Positions 43,226 through 53,384 of a DNA stretch of 64,000 nucleotides are shown one piece after another. This stretch comes from DDH964 sp963763205 (lineage in GTDB: Bacteria; Desulfobacterota; Desulfuromonadia; Desulfuromonadales; DDH964). The stretch spans positions 61,332-125,331 of the forward strand of contig CAVXNQ010000009.1 in assembly GCA_963763205.1 (NCBI GenBank), written 5' to 3'. Both the position numbers and the translations under genes were made by a program. The notes below the pieces were generated by a model. That model searched no databases and was not told the DNA's origin. It worked only from the letters and a program-made list of their open reading frames with translations. Every line of letters begins with the position of its first letter. Positions within the stretch are counted from its first letter, which is position 1.

Positions 43226-45145
43226 TTAAAACGGCGTACGGGCGAAGTGGCGCTTGGTGGCGTCCTGCAGTTTGCTGACGGCGTGGAATGACTCGCGCAG
43301 CAGGTCCTGCTCATTGCGGGTCAGGGTGGTGGGATCGAGGAAATGACTCGGCTCGAGGCCGGCATCGATGCGGCTGATTTCGTTGCGCAGGCGGAGGAAG
43401 ATCAGCGCCTCGAAAGCGGCGCGGATATGCTCGGCGGTCTCCGCCGAAAAGACGTTGCGCTCGACCAGGGCCTTGAGCCGGTCGAGAGTGGTCAGTTCCG
43501 ACAACTCCTTTTCCAGGGCGAACATCCGGATGCAATCGACGATGTAGACGCTCCCCCCCTGTTTGACCGACAGCTCCCCCTTGTGCTCCCCGCTCTTCTC
43601 GACCAGGAAGCGGCCGAGGAGGCCGACCGGGACCTTGTAGCGCAGGTCCAGGGTCATCATGTGGTAGAGGAATCCCTGGAATTCACGGATCTCGCGGTGG
43701 ACCACCTCGCGCAGGCTCTGGGCGAGGGTCGGGTCGCCGGCCAGTGGGGCGAAGTCGAAGAAAATCGAGGAGTAACGCACTTTCTGCGGTTCGGGATCGT
43801 TGACCCAGTCGCGAATGCGCACCTGCCAGTCCCGCAGTCGTCCCCGCCAGGCTGGGGTGTGCTGGCCATGACCTGGCCGTGACAGAGGGGATAGCCGACC
43901 TGATCGAGGGCCGCGACCACTTTTTCTGCAAGGGGGACGAAGAAGGCTTCGACCTCCGGCATCGTGCTGTCCGGGACGTTCTCGAAGATGAAGCCGTTGT
44001 CCTGGTCGGGACCGAGGAGCATCTCCCGGCGGCCGCCGCTCCCCATGATCAGGAAGCAGTAGCGGACCTGCGGCTGGCGGTGGCCAGCTCGCGATCATCT
44101 GTTCGAGGCAGAGATCGAAGACCCGCTTGATGATGCCGTGATGGATGTAGCTGAGAATCTCCATCACCTCGGGGGTGCTGCGGGTCTCCGAGAGGAGGGT
44201 GCGGGCGACGGTGGCGATTTCCCGGCGGATTGCGGCCAGCCCCTCGATCGTTCCTTCCTCGCGGATGTTGCCGAGCAGCAGCATCGCCTTCTGGCTGCGG
44301 TAGCGCAACAGGTCGCGCAGGCTGACCATGCCGACCGGTTCGCCGCCGGTCGACCACCGGCAGGTGCTTGAGGCGATGGCCGGTCATGAAGGCCATCGCC
44401 TCGAACATGTAGGTGGCGGGTCCCAGGCTGTAGGGGTGTGGGCTCATGATATCCCGGGCGGTCATTTTGCGGCGGATCGGCGTGCTCCGGAGCGATGACC
44501 TTGGCGACCAGGTCCTTGCCGGTGATGATGCCGAGAACCTTGCCGCTCTCGTCGGTGACCAGGACCGAACCGATCTTCTTTTCGGTCAGCCGCCGGGCCA
44601 CCTGCTGGGCGCTCTCCTCGGGCCGGCAGCACTCCACCGGCGCGACCATGATTTCCGACAGCCGTTTCTTGAAGGGGTAGGCCTCCATCTGGGTCAACGC
44701 CTTCTGGCCGTGGTCGTGGACGATCTCCGAATAGAGTTCACGCACCCGGGAGAGGACCATGCGCGTGAAGTAGCCGCCGATCTGGGGGTAGTCGCGCTGC
44801 AGGCGGCGGAGGATCTCCTCGGGGATCAGGTAGCAGACGGTCGGTTTCAGGGTCCGGGCGCCGCCGGTGTAGGGTTCGCCGGTGAAGATCGGCGTGCCGC
44901 CGAAGAACTGCCCTTCCTTGCGGTAGTCGACGACCATATCGCCGCCGCCGGGAGTCTGCACGGTGATCTCCACCAGCCCCTCCTTGATCAGGTAGAGGTA
45001 AGCCGGTCGGGCGGGGCGTTCTGCTGGAAGATGAAGGTGCCGGCCGGGAAATGGTCAGCTTCGCGGCAGCGTCCAGCTCCTGGAACAGGGCATCGGGCAG
45101 GGTATTGAAAGGTTCGGTTTCGCGGAGATGGTGGATCAAGCTCAT
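43226..45145 (-). CDS. Cyclic-nucleotide-binding/CBS/DUF294 nucleotidyltransferase-like protein (multiple frame breaks)
   Basis: About 640 aa reassembled from several frames. Order: start MSLIHHLRETEPFNTLPDAL, a cNMP-binding-type domain (YLYLIKEGLVEITVQTPGGG, GEPYTGGART), a CBS pair (VAPVECCRPEESAQQVA; MSPHPYSLGPATYMFEAMAF), a DUF294 nucleotidyltransferase domain (IMGSGGRREMLLGPDQDN) and a helical C-terminus (LTRNEQDLLRESFHAVSKLQ). Frame breaks lie near 45050, 45000, 44475, 44346, 44085 and 43870. Such proteins often sit beside solute symporters, as here, and are thought to regulate them. Confidence 0.78.
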
Positions 45146-45237
45146 GGCAGGTGGCGTGGAATCCTGGCAGCGTGATGGGGTCTGGTGCAACTCATCCGCT
45201 CCTGATCGATGGCCAGGGGGAGGAGATGTCTGAAAAT

Positions 45238-45471
45238 CTACCACGGATGGTAGGGCAAGTAAACGATCATCGGGGGTGTTTGTCGCCTTCCGGCGCCGGC
45301 GGGTCCGCGGTCGAGGAAGAGGGCCAGGGCGAAACAGAGCAGACTGGCTACCATCAATTCGGCGACGTGGATGAAGAAGTTGCGGGTCAGCAGCAGGTCG
45401 ACCCCCATCAACACCACCCCGCAGACGGCAAAGCCCATCGCCCAGCGCTTGCGGTTGCCGGGAAATTTCAT
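45238..45471 (-). CDS. Small two-helix membrane protein
   Basis: 77 aa with hydrophobic segments near residues 10-28 and 34-53, a basic N-terminus and a Pro-rich tail. It lies between the symporter and the DUF294 gene on the same strand. I do not recognise the family; an accessory protein of the transporter is possible. Confidence 0.55.
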   Translation of the reverse strand: MKFPGNRKRWAMGFAVCGVVLMGVDLLLTRNFFIHVAELMVASLLCFALALFLDRGPAGAGRRQTPPMIVYLPYHPW

Positions 45472-45501
45472 CGCTCGTTCTCTCTGGTCCGGCGCATCGA
45501 C

Positions 45502-47193
45502 TCATTGGCCGAAGCGCCCCTTCTGGCCGGCTCTTCCTCGCCCTATGCCGGGCAGGTTGTGCAGCTTGCGCAGAATGTTGTCCATCTTGTCCGCCGATTC
45601 GTCGCTGACTCTGGATTGGGTCAGGTTGGAGACCACGATGTTGATGAGAAAGGCGAGGGGGCAGACGATCAGCGCCGAAGAGGTTGCCGGCAGCAGGCCC
45701 TCGGCGCCGAAAAAGGGGATCTTGGCGATCCAGCCGGCCATGGCGATCAGGGTCATCCCCAGGCCCCAGACCATTCCGGCCAGCGCCCCGTACTTGTTGG
45801 CCTTGCCGTACCAGACGGCGAGGACCACCGCCGGGAAGATGGTATTGCCGGCGATGGCGAAGGCCATGGCGACGATCTGCGCGATCAGCGCCGGCGGGTT
45901 GAGGGCGGTGAGGACGACGATGCCGCAGAGGACGGCGGTGAAGATCCGGCCGACAGCAGGGCCTGGCGGTCGGTGCAGTCGGGCTTGAAGATCGTGGCAT
46001 ACCAGTCGTGGGCGATGGCCGAGGCGCCGGCGACCAGCAGCCCGGCGACGGTGGAGAGGCCGGCGGCCATGGCGCCGGAGGCGAGATAGCCGATGAAGGC
46101 GATCCCCAGGCCGGCCTTTTCCGGCGCGGAGAGGATGATCACGTCGGCCACCGCCTGGCCGCCGAGGGGGTTCCAGAACTTGCCCATCGCCGCATAGACC
46201 GGCGACGACCAGTAGAGCAGGCCGATGAAGAAGAGCCCCCAGAGGACCGACTTGCGGGCGACATCCTCGTTCTTGACCGTGTAGAAGCGGATCATGATAT
46301 GCGGCAGACCGGCCGTGCCGACCATCAGGGTGAAGACCAGGGCGATGAACTGGTAGAAATTTCCGCCCCCCAGGGGAGATAGGCTTCCCGGACCTTTTCC
46401 GCCTCGGCCGCCGCCAGGTGGCCGGCGGCGACCTTGCCCTGCATCAGCCCGGAGAGGATGCTGCCGTATTCGAGCTGGGGCAGGATGCCGGTGCCCCCGG
46501 CCTTGCGGATCAGCACCCAGAGCGGAATGATGAAGGCGGAGATCAGCACCACGTACTGGATCTGCTGGTTGCGGGTCACTCCGGCCATGCCCGAGATGAG
46601 CATGTAGGCACAGACCACTCCGGCGGCAAAGAAGACGCTGGCGGTGTAGTTCATGCCGAAGATCCAGCCGCAGATCAGGCCGATCCCCTTGAACTGGGCG
46701 GTCGAATAGGTGATGGCGATGATCACCGTCACCGCGGCCGCGATCAGCCGCACCAGATGGCAATCGTAGCGGTCGCCGAGAAACTCAGGAATGGTGTACT
46801 TGCCGAAGCGACGGATCTGGGCCGCCAGCAGACAAAGAGCAGGACGTACCCGCCGGTCCAGCCGATGATGTAGCCGAGCCCGAACCAGCCCTTGAGATAG
46901 AGCAGTCCGGCGACCCCCATGAAGGAGGCGGCGCTCATCCAGTCCGAGGCGATGGCGGCGCCGTTGCCGTATTTGCCGATGCCGCGCCCGGCCACCCAGT
47001 AGCCCGAGGTCTCGTTGACCTTGGAGAGGAAGCCGACGCCGATATAGACACAGAGCAAGGTGACCATGATGATGGCCGGGACCAGCTTGAAGCCCGGTTC
47101 GACCTGGTAAATCTCCTCTCCGGCGGCAAAGGCCGGGGCGGATATCAGCAGCAGGACACCTGTGAGGACGAAACTCGCGGGTCGCAATTGCAT
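45502..47193 (-). CDS. Sodium:solute symporter, acetate-permease type (frame breaks)
   Basis: About 563 aa over several frames. It starts with a signal-like hydrophobic segment (FVLTGVLLLISAPAFAAG). SSS-family landmarks follow: GYWVAGRGIGKYGNGAAIASDWMSAASF (first part diagnostic), FGMNYTASVFFAAGVVCAY, HIMIRFYTVKNEDVARKS, ASGAMAAGLSTVAGLLV and AFAIAGNTIFPAVVLAVWYG. Breaks lie near 46830, 46370 (in a run of C) and 45955. With its DUF4212 partner it resembles monocarboxylate/acetate uptake systems; acetate is the expected end product of ethanol oxidation. Confidence 0.85.
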
Positions 47194-47227
47194 GGTGCGG
47201 TAGCTCTCCTGGGAATCGTTGTCTTGC

Positions 47228-47534
47228 CTAGCGCTTGGCTGCGCGTTTGTCCCAAAGGACGCAATAGAGTTTGCAGAGCAGACACATAGCCGATGGTGCA
47301 GCCCTGGGCAACCAGCCAGTAATGCAGAGGGAAGCCGAACAGGCGGGCACGGGTCAGAATCGACTCTCCGAGTCCGGACGGGTCGCCGAGTCCGGCCAGG
47401 TAGATCAGGGTCGGGATGCCGAAACTGAGCAGCGCCCAGAAGAGGATGATGGTGCCGGCGATGGTGACTTCCCGTTTGATCGGCCCGGCGCTCGGCCGGA
47501 AGAAGTTGACCTGGACCCGTTCCTTGTTGGTCAT
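47228..47534 (-). CDS. DUF4212 symporter accessory subunit (probable frame break)
   Basis: About 101-aa small membrane protein with two helices (ITIILF-type near residues 25-45 and WLVAQGCTIGYV near 75-90). FPLHYWLVAQG is the DUF4212 signature. A one-base shift near 47285 would end the protein as KLYCVLWDKRAAKR at 47228, the usual ending style; without it the frame runs into the symporter start. First gene of the transporter operon. Confidence 0.75.
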
Positions 47535-47812
47535 GGCGGGATTCTCCTGCGGGGACTGGCCGCTGAATTTGCCGTCTGGAGTGGCGGCCCGAAATCGGAG
47601 CTTGATGCGTTGGACCATCCGGCTTGGGGCTGGCATGCCGGTGCGCCCGGCGCGCCAGGAAAAATCATGTTCGGGCAGCCAAGAACCTAGTACGCTGTTT
47701 TATTTTTGTCAATGGTCTTGCCGGTCCTGGCCGGCGTTGGCGGGTCGTTTCGGGACGGGTCCGCAATGGTCTGCGGCAGGGGCTGGGACGAGGCCTGTTG
47801 GCTCTTCGCGCT

Positions 47813-48202
47813 TCAGCCCGCCGCGGCCAGTTTGGCAAGCAGGGGCCGATCGGCGGGAAGAAAGGGGAATTCCTCCAGCCGGGCCGGAACCACCCAGCGA
47901 TGCTCGGCCACCTGCAGGTTACGGATGTGCAGATGTTCCGGGTAGCAGCGGTAAGCGAGGAGCAGCAACGGACCCCAGTCGTAGCGATGGTAGACGACAT
48001 CGAAGATCTCGCCGACGGCGACCGGCAGATCGAGCTCCTCGCGCAGCTCCCGGGCCAGCGCCTGGGCCGGTGACTCTCCCGCCTCCAATTTGCCGCCGGG
48101 GAACTCCCAGAGGCCGGCATGGCGGCAGTCATCGGGCCGGCGGGTGATGAGGATCCGGCCCCGGTCTTCGAGGATGGCGGCGGTGACGATCAGTGGCAGC
48201 AT
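47813..48202 (-). CDS. MutT-like NUDIX hydrolase
   Basis: 129-aa (d)NTP pyrophosphohydrolase-like protein. The Nudix box is GGKLEAGESPAQALARELRE followed by ELDL, complete. LITRRPDDCRHAGLWEFPGGK is the MutT-type context, suggesting sanitation of oxidised nucleotides. The ATG at 48202 is preferred to a GTG at 48214. Confidence 0.85.
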   Translation of the reverse strand: MLPLIVTAAILEDRGRILITRRPDDCRHAGLWEFPGGKLEAGESPAQALARELREELDLPVAVGEIFDVVYHRYDWGPLLLLAYRCYPEHLHIRNLQVAEHRWVVPARLEEFPFLPADRPLLAKLAAAG

Positions 48203-48337
48203 GAGAAGGGGCACTCCGGGTAGGCCGGTGACCGGCCGCTGGGGCCGGAAGGGGCGTTTTTTGCTGACAGCTTCGGTTCGGATATGCTACATAATCGGCG
48301 CCTGGCGCCCGTCGGCGCGGGCAGGAGCCTGCTGGTT

Positions 48338-49051
48338 ATGTTCAGTCTTTCCGACAAGGGACGCGGAATCCGCGATATGTTCGACGCCATCGCCCCGCGT
48401 TACGACCTGCTCAATCGCCTGCTTTCCCTCGGCATCGACCGCCGCTGGCGGACCTTCGCGGTGCGCCAGCTGGCCATTCCCGAAGGCGGGCGGGTGCTCG
48501 ACGTCGCCACCGGCACCGGCGACGTCGCCCTGGAGATCGCCGCCCGCACGCCGCCCTCGGTGCATATCGTCGGTGCCGACTTCACCCAGGGGATGCTGGT
48601 CCACGGCCGCGAAAAGCTCGTCCGTTCCCCGTACCGGGGACGCATTTCCCTGGTCAACGCCCCCTGCGAAGAACTGCCGCACCCCGACGCGGTGTTCGAC
48701 GGCGTCACCATCGCCTTCGGCATCCGCAACGTCGTCGACCGACCGGCCGGTCTGCGGGAGATGTTCCGCGTTCTGCGTCCCGGCGGCCGGGTGGTGATCC
48801 TGGAATTCTCCAACCCGCGCAGCCGCCTTTTCAAGGCCCTCTACTACTTCTACTTCCGCCGCCTGCTGCCGCTGATCGGCGGGCTGTTGTCCCAGCGCAG
48901 CGCCTACCAGTATCTGCCCGATTCGGTCCTCGAGTTCCCCGACCAGGAGACGTTCCAGGGACTGATGGCTGCAGCCGGGTTCACCGAGCTGCGCCACTAT
49001 GACCAGACCTTCGGTATTGCCACCGTCTATGTCGGCGTCCGGCCGCGCTGA
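48338..49051 (+). CDS. ubiE: Ubiquinone/menaquinone methyltransferase UbiE/MenG
   Basis: 237-aa SAM-dependent C-methyltransferase that makes menaquinone from demethylmenaquinone. FDAIAPRYDLLNRLLSLGID is the family signature; DVATGTGDVALEIA binds SAM; FGIRNVVDRPAGLREMFRVL and GGLLSQRSAYQYLPDSV follow. ATG 48338 is chosen over an upstream in-frame ATG at 48284. It supplies the quinone used by the FixC-type branch. Confidence 0.92.
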   Translation: MFSLSDKGRGIRDMFDAIAPRYDLLNRLLSLGIDRRWRTFAVRQLAIPEGGRVLDVATGTGDVALEIAARTPPSVHIVGADFTQGMLVHGREKLVRSPYRGRISLVNAPCEELPHPDAVFDGVTIAFGIRNVVDRPAGLREMFRVLRPGGRVVILEFSNPRSRLFKALYYFYFRRLLPLIGGLLSQRSAYQYLPDSVLEFPDQETFQGLMAAAGFTELRHYDQTFGIATVYVGVRPR

Positions 49052-49059
49052 TCAGCTGC

Positions 49060-52000
49060 TCATTTCCCACCCTGCAGGATCCCCCCGACGTCTTCGACCA
49101 CCTTCTCCGGCAGCCCCAGCACCCGGCGAAAAATCCCCAACACCTGGCTGGATAGCGAGCTGATCGGGATCGGCTTCACCTCCGGGTTGCTGGTCTGTCC
49201 CTTGATGGTGAACTGGGCAGTGATCAGCGCCTTCTCCTTCCCCGCCAGAAGCCAGCCGGCGAGGGGGATGTTGGTGATGATCTTGTCCACCGTACGCAGC
49301 GGCTTGACCCCCATGACCACATCGAGCTGATGCTGGATTAGGTTGAGTTTGCCGATCAGCGAGAGGTTCATGGCGTTGCTCTCCACGAACAGGTCCTCGC
49401 TGGAGAGCACGCCCCGATCGAGACGGATGGTGCCGCTCACCTTGTCGAAGGGCATCCCCTCCCGATCCATGTCCGGCAGTTTCAAGCTGAAGATCTGCGC
49501 AACGTTGAGCAGCGAAAAGACCTTGGACAGAAACTTGAACTGGCGCAGCACGCCGTGGCGGATCTCGATGTTGAAGCCCCCCAGCGAGGTGGGGAGGAAT
49601 TCGCTGCCGGCGCGTCCCTCAAGATAGAAGTCGCCGCGCAGTCGTCCCTTGACCAGGCTCGATTGCTTCAGCAACTGCTGGTGGACCACCTCGGCGGCAA
49701 TGTCCTCGGCATGGCCGGAGATGCACAGCAGCGGCGGGGAACCCGCGGCATGGTCGACCAGCACCTGGCCATCGACGAAGCCGGGTCCGATTTTGGCGTG
49801 CAGCGGATGGATCACCAGGGTTTGGTCGGCGAGGGAAATTTCGGCACTGGCATCCTGAAAGTCCATGCCGCCGATTTCGCCCCTGGCGGCGTGGGCCCGG
49901 ATCAGCAGGTCGGGCGGCGGGCCGTGGTGAGGCGGGATCGCCAGGGGCGGTGCCGCGGCGGAGCGCTCCCAGAGGCCAATCACCTCGTCGATGTTGCCGT
50001 AGTCGGCGGCGATATCGAGATGCACGGCCACCGGGCCCTGGAAATGGCTGACGCTGCCGCGAACTTCGGCGTGAGTGCCGCCGTCGAGACGGGTTGTGAC
50101 CGGCGCGAACTCGAGACGATCCGGGGCGATCACCAGGCGGGCGTCGAGATCGCGCAGGTAGCTCTGGTCGGAGTGAAAGATCAGGTCGTCAGCCCGGACC
50201 GCGCGAGCCTGCAGATGGACGGTTCCGGCCGGTGCGGCCAGGTCGGAGAGACTGCCGGAGGCGGTGAAGGGCGCCTCGCCGATCCGGCCGGTCAAGGCGG
50301 TGAAGGCGAGCTGGCGCTGGTTGAGGTGCAAGGAGCCGCTCAATTCGTTGAGATCGGCGATGAACCCGCCAAGATGGAGCCCGGCGCCGTTGAGGTTGAG
50401 GGTCCCGGTCTGCTCGCGCAGCTGCCCTGCTGCCCCCTGCAGGTGATATTCACCGGAGAGCTGCCCCCGGGGGTGCAGCCGCTCCAGGATCGGAACGCGC
50501 TTGGGAAGTGCCGCGAGGTCGAGGGGCGCCAGGCGCAGGTCGAGACGAAAGGCGTGGTCTGCATCCAAGGCCAGGGAGCCGTTGGTCATGATCTCCAGGG
50601 GGGGGAGGCGCAGGCGGCCGTAAGTAAGCGTCAGCTGGCCGGCAGCGGCGTCGCCGGAAAGGAACAGTTCGCCGGCTTCCCCCGCCGGCTTCTCGACCAG
50701 ATCCCGGTAGCGGATCTGCAGCGGCTGCAGGTCGGCGTGGAGATCGATCTGCGGATGGTCAAGTGGCCCACTGAGGGTGCCGTGGAGCGGGAGTATCCCG
50801 GTCAGTTCCAGGTCTGCGGGGAGGTCCGGGGCCAGGCGGGCGCCCAGCCAGCCGGCGCCGAACTCTCCTTGCACCTCTGCGGAGAAGTGGGCCGATGCGG
50901 TGGCGGTCAGGGGGAGTTCCCCGGCGAACTGCAGGCCGTTGCCGGCCAGGTCGCCGTGCCCGGCCTTGACGGTCAGGGCCGTCGGTGTCACCTGCAGGCG
51001 GCCGCCAAGGTTTTCAATCGTGTCGTCCGGCGTCAGGGCCAAGCGCATCTCCTGCGCCTGGGCGGAGAGGGAAAAATCGTCGGCGGGGGCGCCGGCATCG
51101 GCAGCTGGTTGCCGGTGATAGGTCAGTTGCAGCTGTTTGAGCCGGCCGCCGCTGAGGCGGTTGCGCAGGGCGTTGAGGCGCGCATCCGACCCTTCGGGGA
51201 AGAGGTCGGTCCAGGACGGCAGGGGGAGGTCGTCGGCTTCCAGGAGCGCAGCGATGGCCGGGCCGGACGGCTGGCGTTTGATCTCCAGCTTGCCGCTCAG
51301 GAGATGGTTGCCGATAGTCAGGCGCAGCGGCTCGAAAAGGCTCGCCGCGGACTGCTCCAGCCAGCGGGTGTGCAGGCCGACGGTGGAGAAGAGGGGCGCG
51401 GAGCTGTGCCCGTTGGGGGAAACCAGCGTCAGCTGCGCTCCGGAAAGGGTCAGGCCGATATCCAGGCCCCCGCTCGGCTGGCCGGTGAAGCTGGCGGTCA
51501 CATCGGTTCGGCCGTCCAGGCCCCAGCTATCGGACCGGGAAAAGAAGACCGGGGAGAGCCAGGCCGCCGGCAGGTCGTTCAGGGTCAGCCGCAGGTTGTA
51601 GCGGGCCTCGCGCCAGAAGGGGAAGTCTGTGCCCGGCAGCAGATCGCCGGTCAGCACGAAGTCGGCCTGACGGTCCGCGAAATCGATCCGCCCGCCGAGT
51701 TGCAGCAGGCCTTTTTGTCCCGGGGCCAGGTTGCTGAGGCGGCCGTTGAGATCCGCCAGCTCCAGGGTCATGACCTTGTCCGGCCGGCTGCGGTCGATCA
51801 GCCGCAGTCGGCCGTCGTGCAAGGTGCAGTCGCGGAAACCGAGGCGTTCCAGCAACTGGGGGTCCAGCTTCGGCGGTAGCGAGGATGCGGCGCCGCTGGC
51901 CGGGGGGGCAGAGCGGACCAGGGTCAGGACCGGCTGGTCGAGCAGCAGATTCCGGGTTTGCAGCCGGCGATGCAGCAATGCGTCGAGGTCGAGACGCAGG

Positions 52001-52263
52001 AAGAGATGGCGGATTTGTAAGCTGCTGTCCTGATTTCCTCCTCCCACCTCGACAGCGCGCACATCCAGGGCCGGCCCGTGGCGGAGGCTGAGATGGACTC
52101 TGCCCAGGTGGACCGGTTGGCCGAGGGCGGTGCTCAGGGAGTCCTGCAGTTCGCTTCGATAACTGTCGAGGTCGAAGCTTGCGACCAGCCAGTACAGCAG
52201 CGCGCCGGCGACCAGCAGCAGGCCGGCAAGGGTGAGCAGAATAGGGTGGCGACGCACGGGCAA
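49060..52263 (-). CDS. AsmA-like outer-membrane biogenesis protein
   Basis: Large 1067-aa protein with one N-terminal membrane helix (HPILLTLAGLLLVAGALLYW) followed by a long beta-rich periplasmic region, the layout of AsmA/YhdP-like bridge proteins for lipid transport. The conserved AsmA C-terminal part includes VKGRLRGDFYLEGRAG, SVFSLLNVAQIFSLKLPD-like and PLRTVDKIITNIPLAGWLL. The start is uncertain (TTG 52263 after AAAGG, or GTG 52257). It is convergent with ubiE, 8 bp apart. Confidence 0.82.
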   Translation of the reverse strand: MPVRRHPILLTLAGLLLVAGALLYWLVASFDLDSYRSELQDSLSTALGQPVHLGRVHLSLRHGPALDVRAVEVGGGNQDSSLQIRHLFLRLDLDALLHRRLQTRNLLLDQPVLTLVRSAPPASGAASSLPPKLDPQLLERLGFRDCTLHDGRLRLIDRSRPDKVMTLELADLNGRLSNLAPGQKGLLQLGGRIDFADRQADFVLTGDLLPGTDFPFWREARYNLRLTLNDLPAAWLSPVFFSRSDSWGLDGRTDVTASFTGQPSGGLDIGLTLSGAQLTLVSPNGHSSAPLFSTVGLHTRWLEQSAASLFEPLRLTIGNHLLSGKLEIKRQPSGPAIAALLEADDLPLPSWTDLFPEGSDARLNALRNRLSGGRLKQLQLTYHRQPAADAGAPADDFSLSAQAQEMRLALTPDDTIENLGGRLQVTPTALTVKAGHGDLAGNGLQFAGELPLTATASAHFSAEVQGEFGAGWLGARLAPDLPADLELTGILPLHGTLSGPLDHPQIDLHADLQPLQIRYRDLVEKPAGEAGELFLSGDAAAGQLTLTYGRLRLPPLEIMTNGSLALDADHAFRLDLRLAPLDLAALPKRVPILERLHPRGQLSGEYHLQGAAGQLREQTGTLNLNGAGLHLGGFIADLNELSGSLHLNQRQLAFTALTGRIGEAPFTASGSLSDLAAPAGTVHLQARAVRADDLIFHSDQSYLRDLDARLVIAPDRLEFAPVTTRLDGGTHAEVRGSVSHFQGPVAVHLDIAADYGNIDEVIGLWERSAAAPPLAIPPHHGPPPDLLIRAHAARGEIGGMDFQDASAEISLADQTLVIHPLHAKIGPGFVDGQVLVDHAAGSPPLLCISGHAEDIAAEVVHQQLLKQSSLVKGRLRGDFYLEGRAGSEFLPTSLGGFNIEIRHGVLRQFKFLSKVFSLLNVAQIFSLKLPDMDREGMPFDKVSGTIRLDRGVLSSEDLFVESNAMNLSLIGKLNLIQHQLDVVMGVKPLRTVDKIITNIPLAGWLLAGKEKALITAQFTIKGQTSNPEVKPIPISSLSSQVLGIFRRVLGLPEKVVEDVGGILQGGK

Positions 52264-52326
52264 CAGACCTTTCGCCGGTTTCAGTTTGCGCTGGTGACAG
52301 GGCGGAAAGCGGGAAGCAGCCGCCGC

Positions 52327-53208
52327 TCAGGGTTCGTTTTCCGGCAGGTCGATTTCCAGGCCGAGGTGTTGGAGCCGCCCCGCCAGGTCATCGGGAAGCG
52401 CCATTTCGGCGGCCAGTGGCACCGCGCCGAAGGGGTTGCCGACGACCAGTCGCCGGCAGTGCAGAAACATCCTGTCCAGTCCGGCAAGCCGCGGGCCCCG
52501 GTAGCGCTCGTCGCCGGCGATCGGATGGCCGGCGTCGGCCAGTTGCCGGCGCAGCTGGTGGCGGCGGCCGGTGAGCAGTTCCAGCTCCAGCAACGTCAGC
52601 CCGCCGGCGCTGGCCAGCAGCCGGAAGCGGGTAAGGGCTTCGCGGTCGCGCCCGCGCACCGGCACCGGAGAGTCGAGCACCCCCGTCGCCGGAAAAGATC
52701 CGGCGACCAGGGCCAGATAAAGCTTGCTGGTCGGACCGTTCATGAAGACCCGTCCGAAGGCGGCGATGGCCTGCCGGCCCTTGCCGAACAGGACCGGCCC
52801 CGAGGTTGCCGCATCGAGCCGGTGGATCGGGGCGCAGCGAAAGGGTGCCCGGCGCTGGCGCAGCAGCTGTTCCACCCGCCCGGTGAGATGGTCGCTTTCG
52901 TGGCCGACGCCGCGGTGGACCGCGAGGCCCGCGGGTTTGGCGACGATCAGCGCTTCCCGGCTCTCGGCCAGGATGGCCAGCGCCGGCGGGGCGCTCTCCA
53001 GCAGCAGCTGCAGCCGCCGATTGGCCGGCAATTCGAGACGGTCTCCCACGGCCAGGATTTCGCCTCCGTGCAGCACCTGCCCGCTGCGCCGGATCTGACC
53101 CCGCCGCAGCAACTGGCGGAGATAGCCGGCCGGGACCCCGGCGAGGCGCTGGTGCAGCCAGTCCAGGGCCGGGATCCCGGCCTCATCCTTTTTGACCGTC
53201 AAGTCCAT
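52327..53208 (-). CDS. RluA-family pseudouridine synthase
   Basis: 293-aa RNA pseudouridine synthase. A short S4-like N-terminus (WLHQRLAGVPAGYLRQLLRRG) precedes the catalytic domain with HRLDAATSG, where Asp is the nucleophile, and later LLTGRRHQLRRQL and HCRRL. The target rRNA or tRNA site cannot be told. ATG 53208 is used; ATGs at 53211 and 53220 are alternatives. Confidence 0.9.
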   Translation of the reverse strand: MDLTVKKDEAGIPALDWLHQRLAGVPAGYLRQLLRRGQIRRSGQVLHGGEILAVGDRLELPANRRLQLLLESAPPALAILAESREALIVAKPAGLAVHRGVGHESDHLTGRVEQLLRQRRAPFRCAPIHRLDAATSGPVLFGKGRQAIAAFGRVFMNGPTSKLYLALVAGSFPATGVLDSPVPVRGRDREALTRFRLLASAGGLTLLELELLTGRRHQLRRQLADAGHPIAGDERYRGPRLAGLDRMFLHCRRLVVGNPFGAVPLAAEMALPDDLAGRLQHLGLEIDLPENEP

Positions 53209-53384
53209 CATCGCGCCCATCATACCCGCCGCCAGGGTCCCAGGCAAGCCGGAAGTCCGGGGCGCTGGGGCGCCGCAATACGGCCCGTTAAGCTCTTTAC
53301 AGGACCGGGTGGGCTTGTTAACATGACCCGCCACCCGGCCTCGCGCCGGAGCCCATCCCACGCAGGCGGTCGACGTTCTCCCAG

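Noticed and set aside
47641..47657. GG-N10-GC match on the minus strand before the DUF4212/symporter genes
   Set aside because: The -12 element is GCGC rather than TTGC and no dyad is upstream; likely chance in GC-rich DNA.
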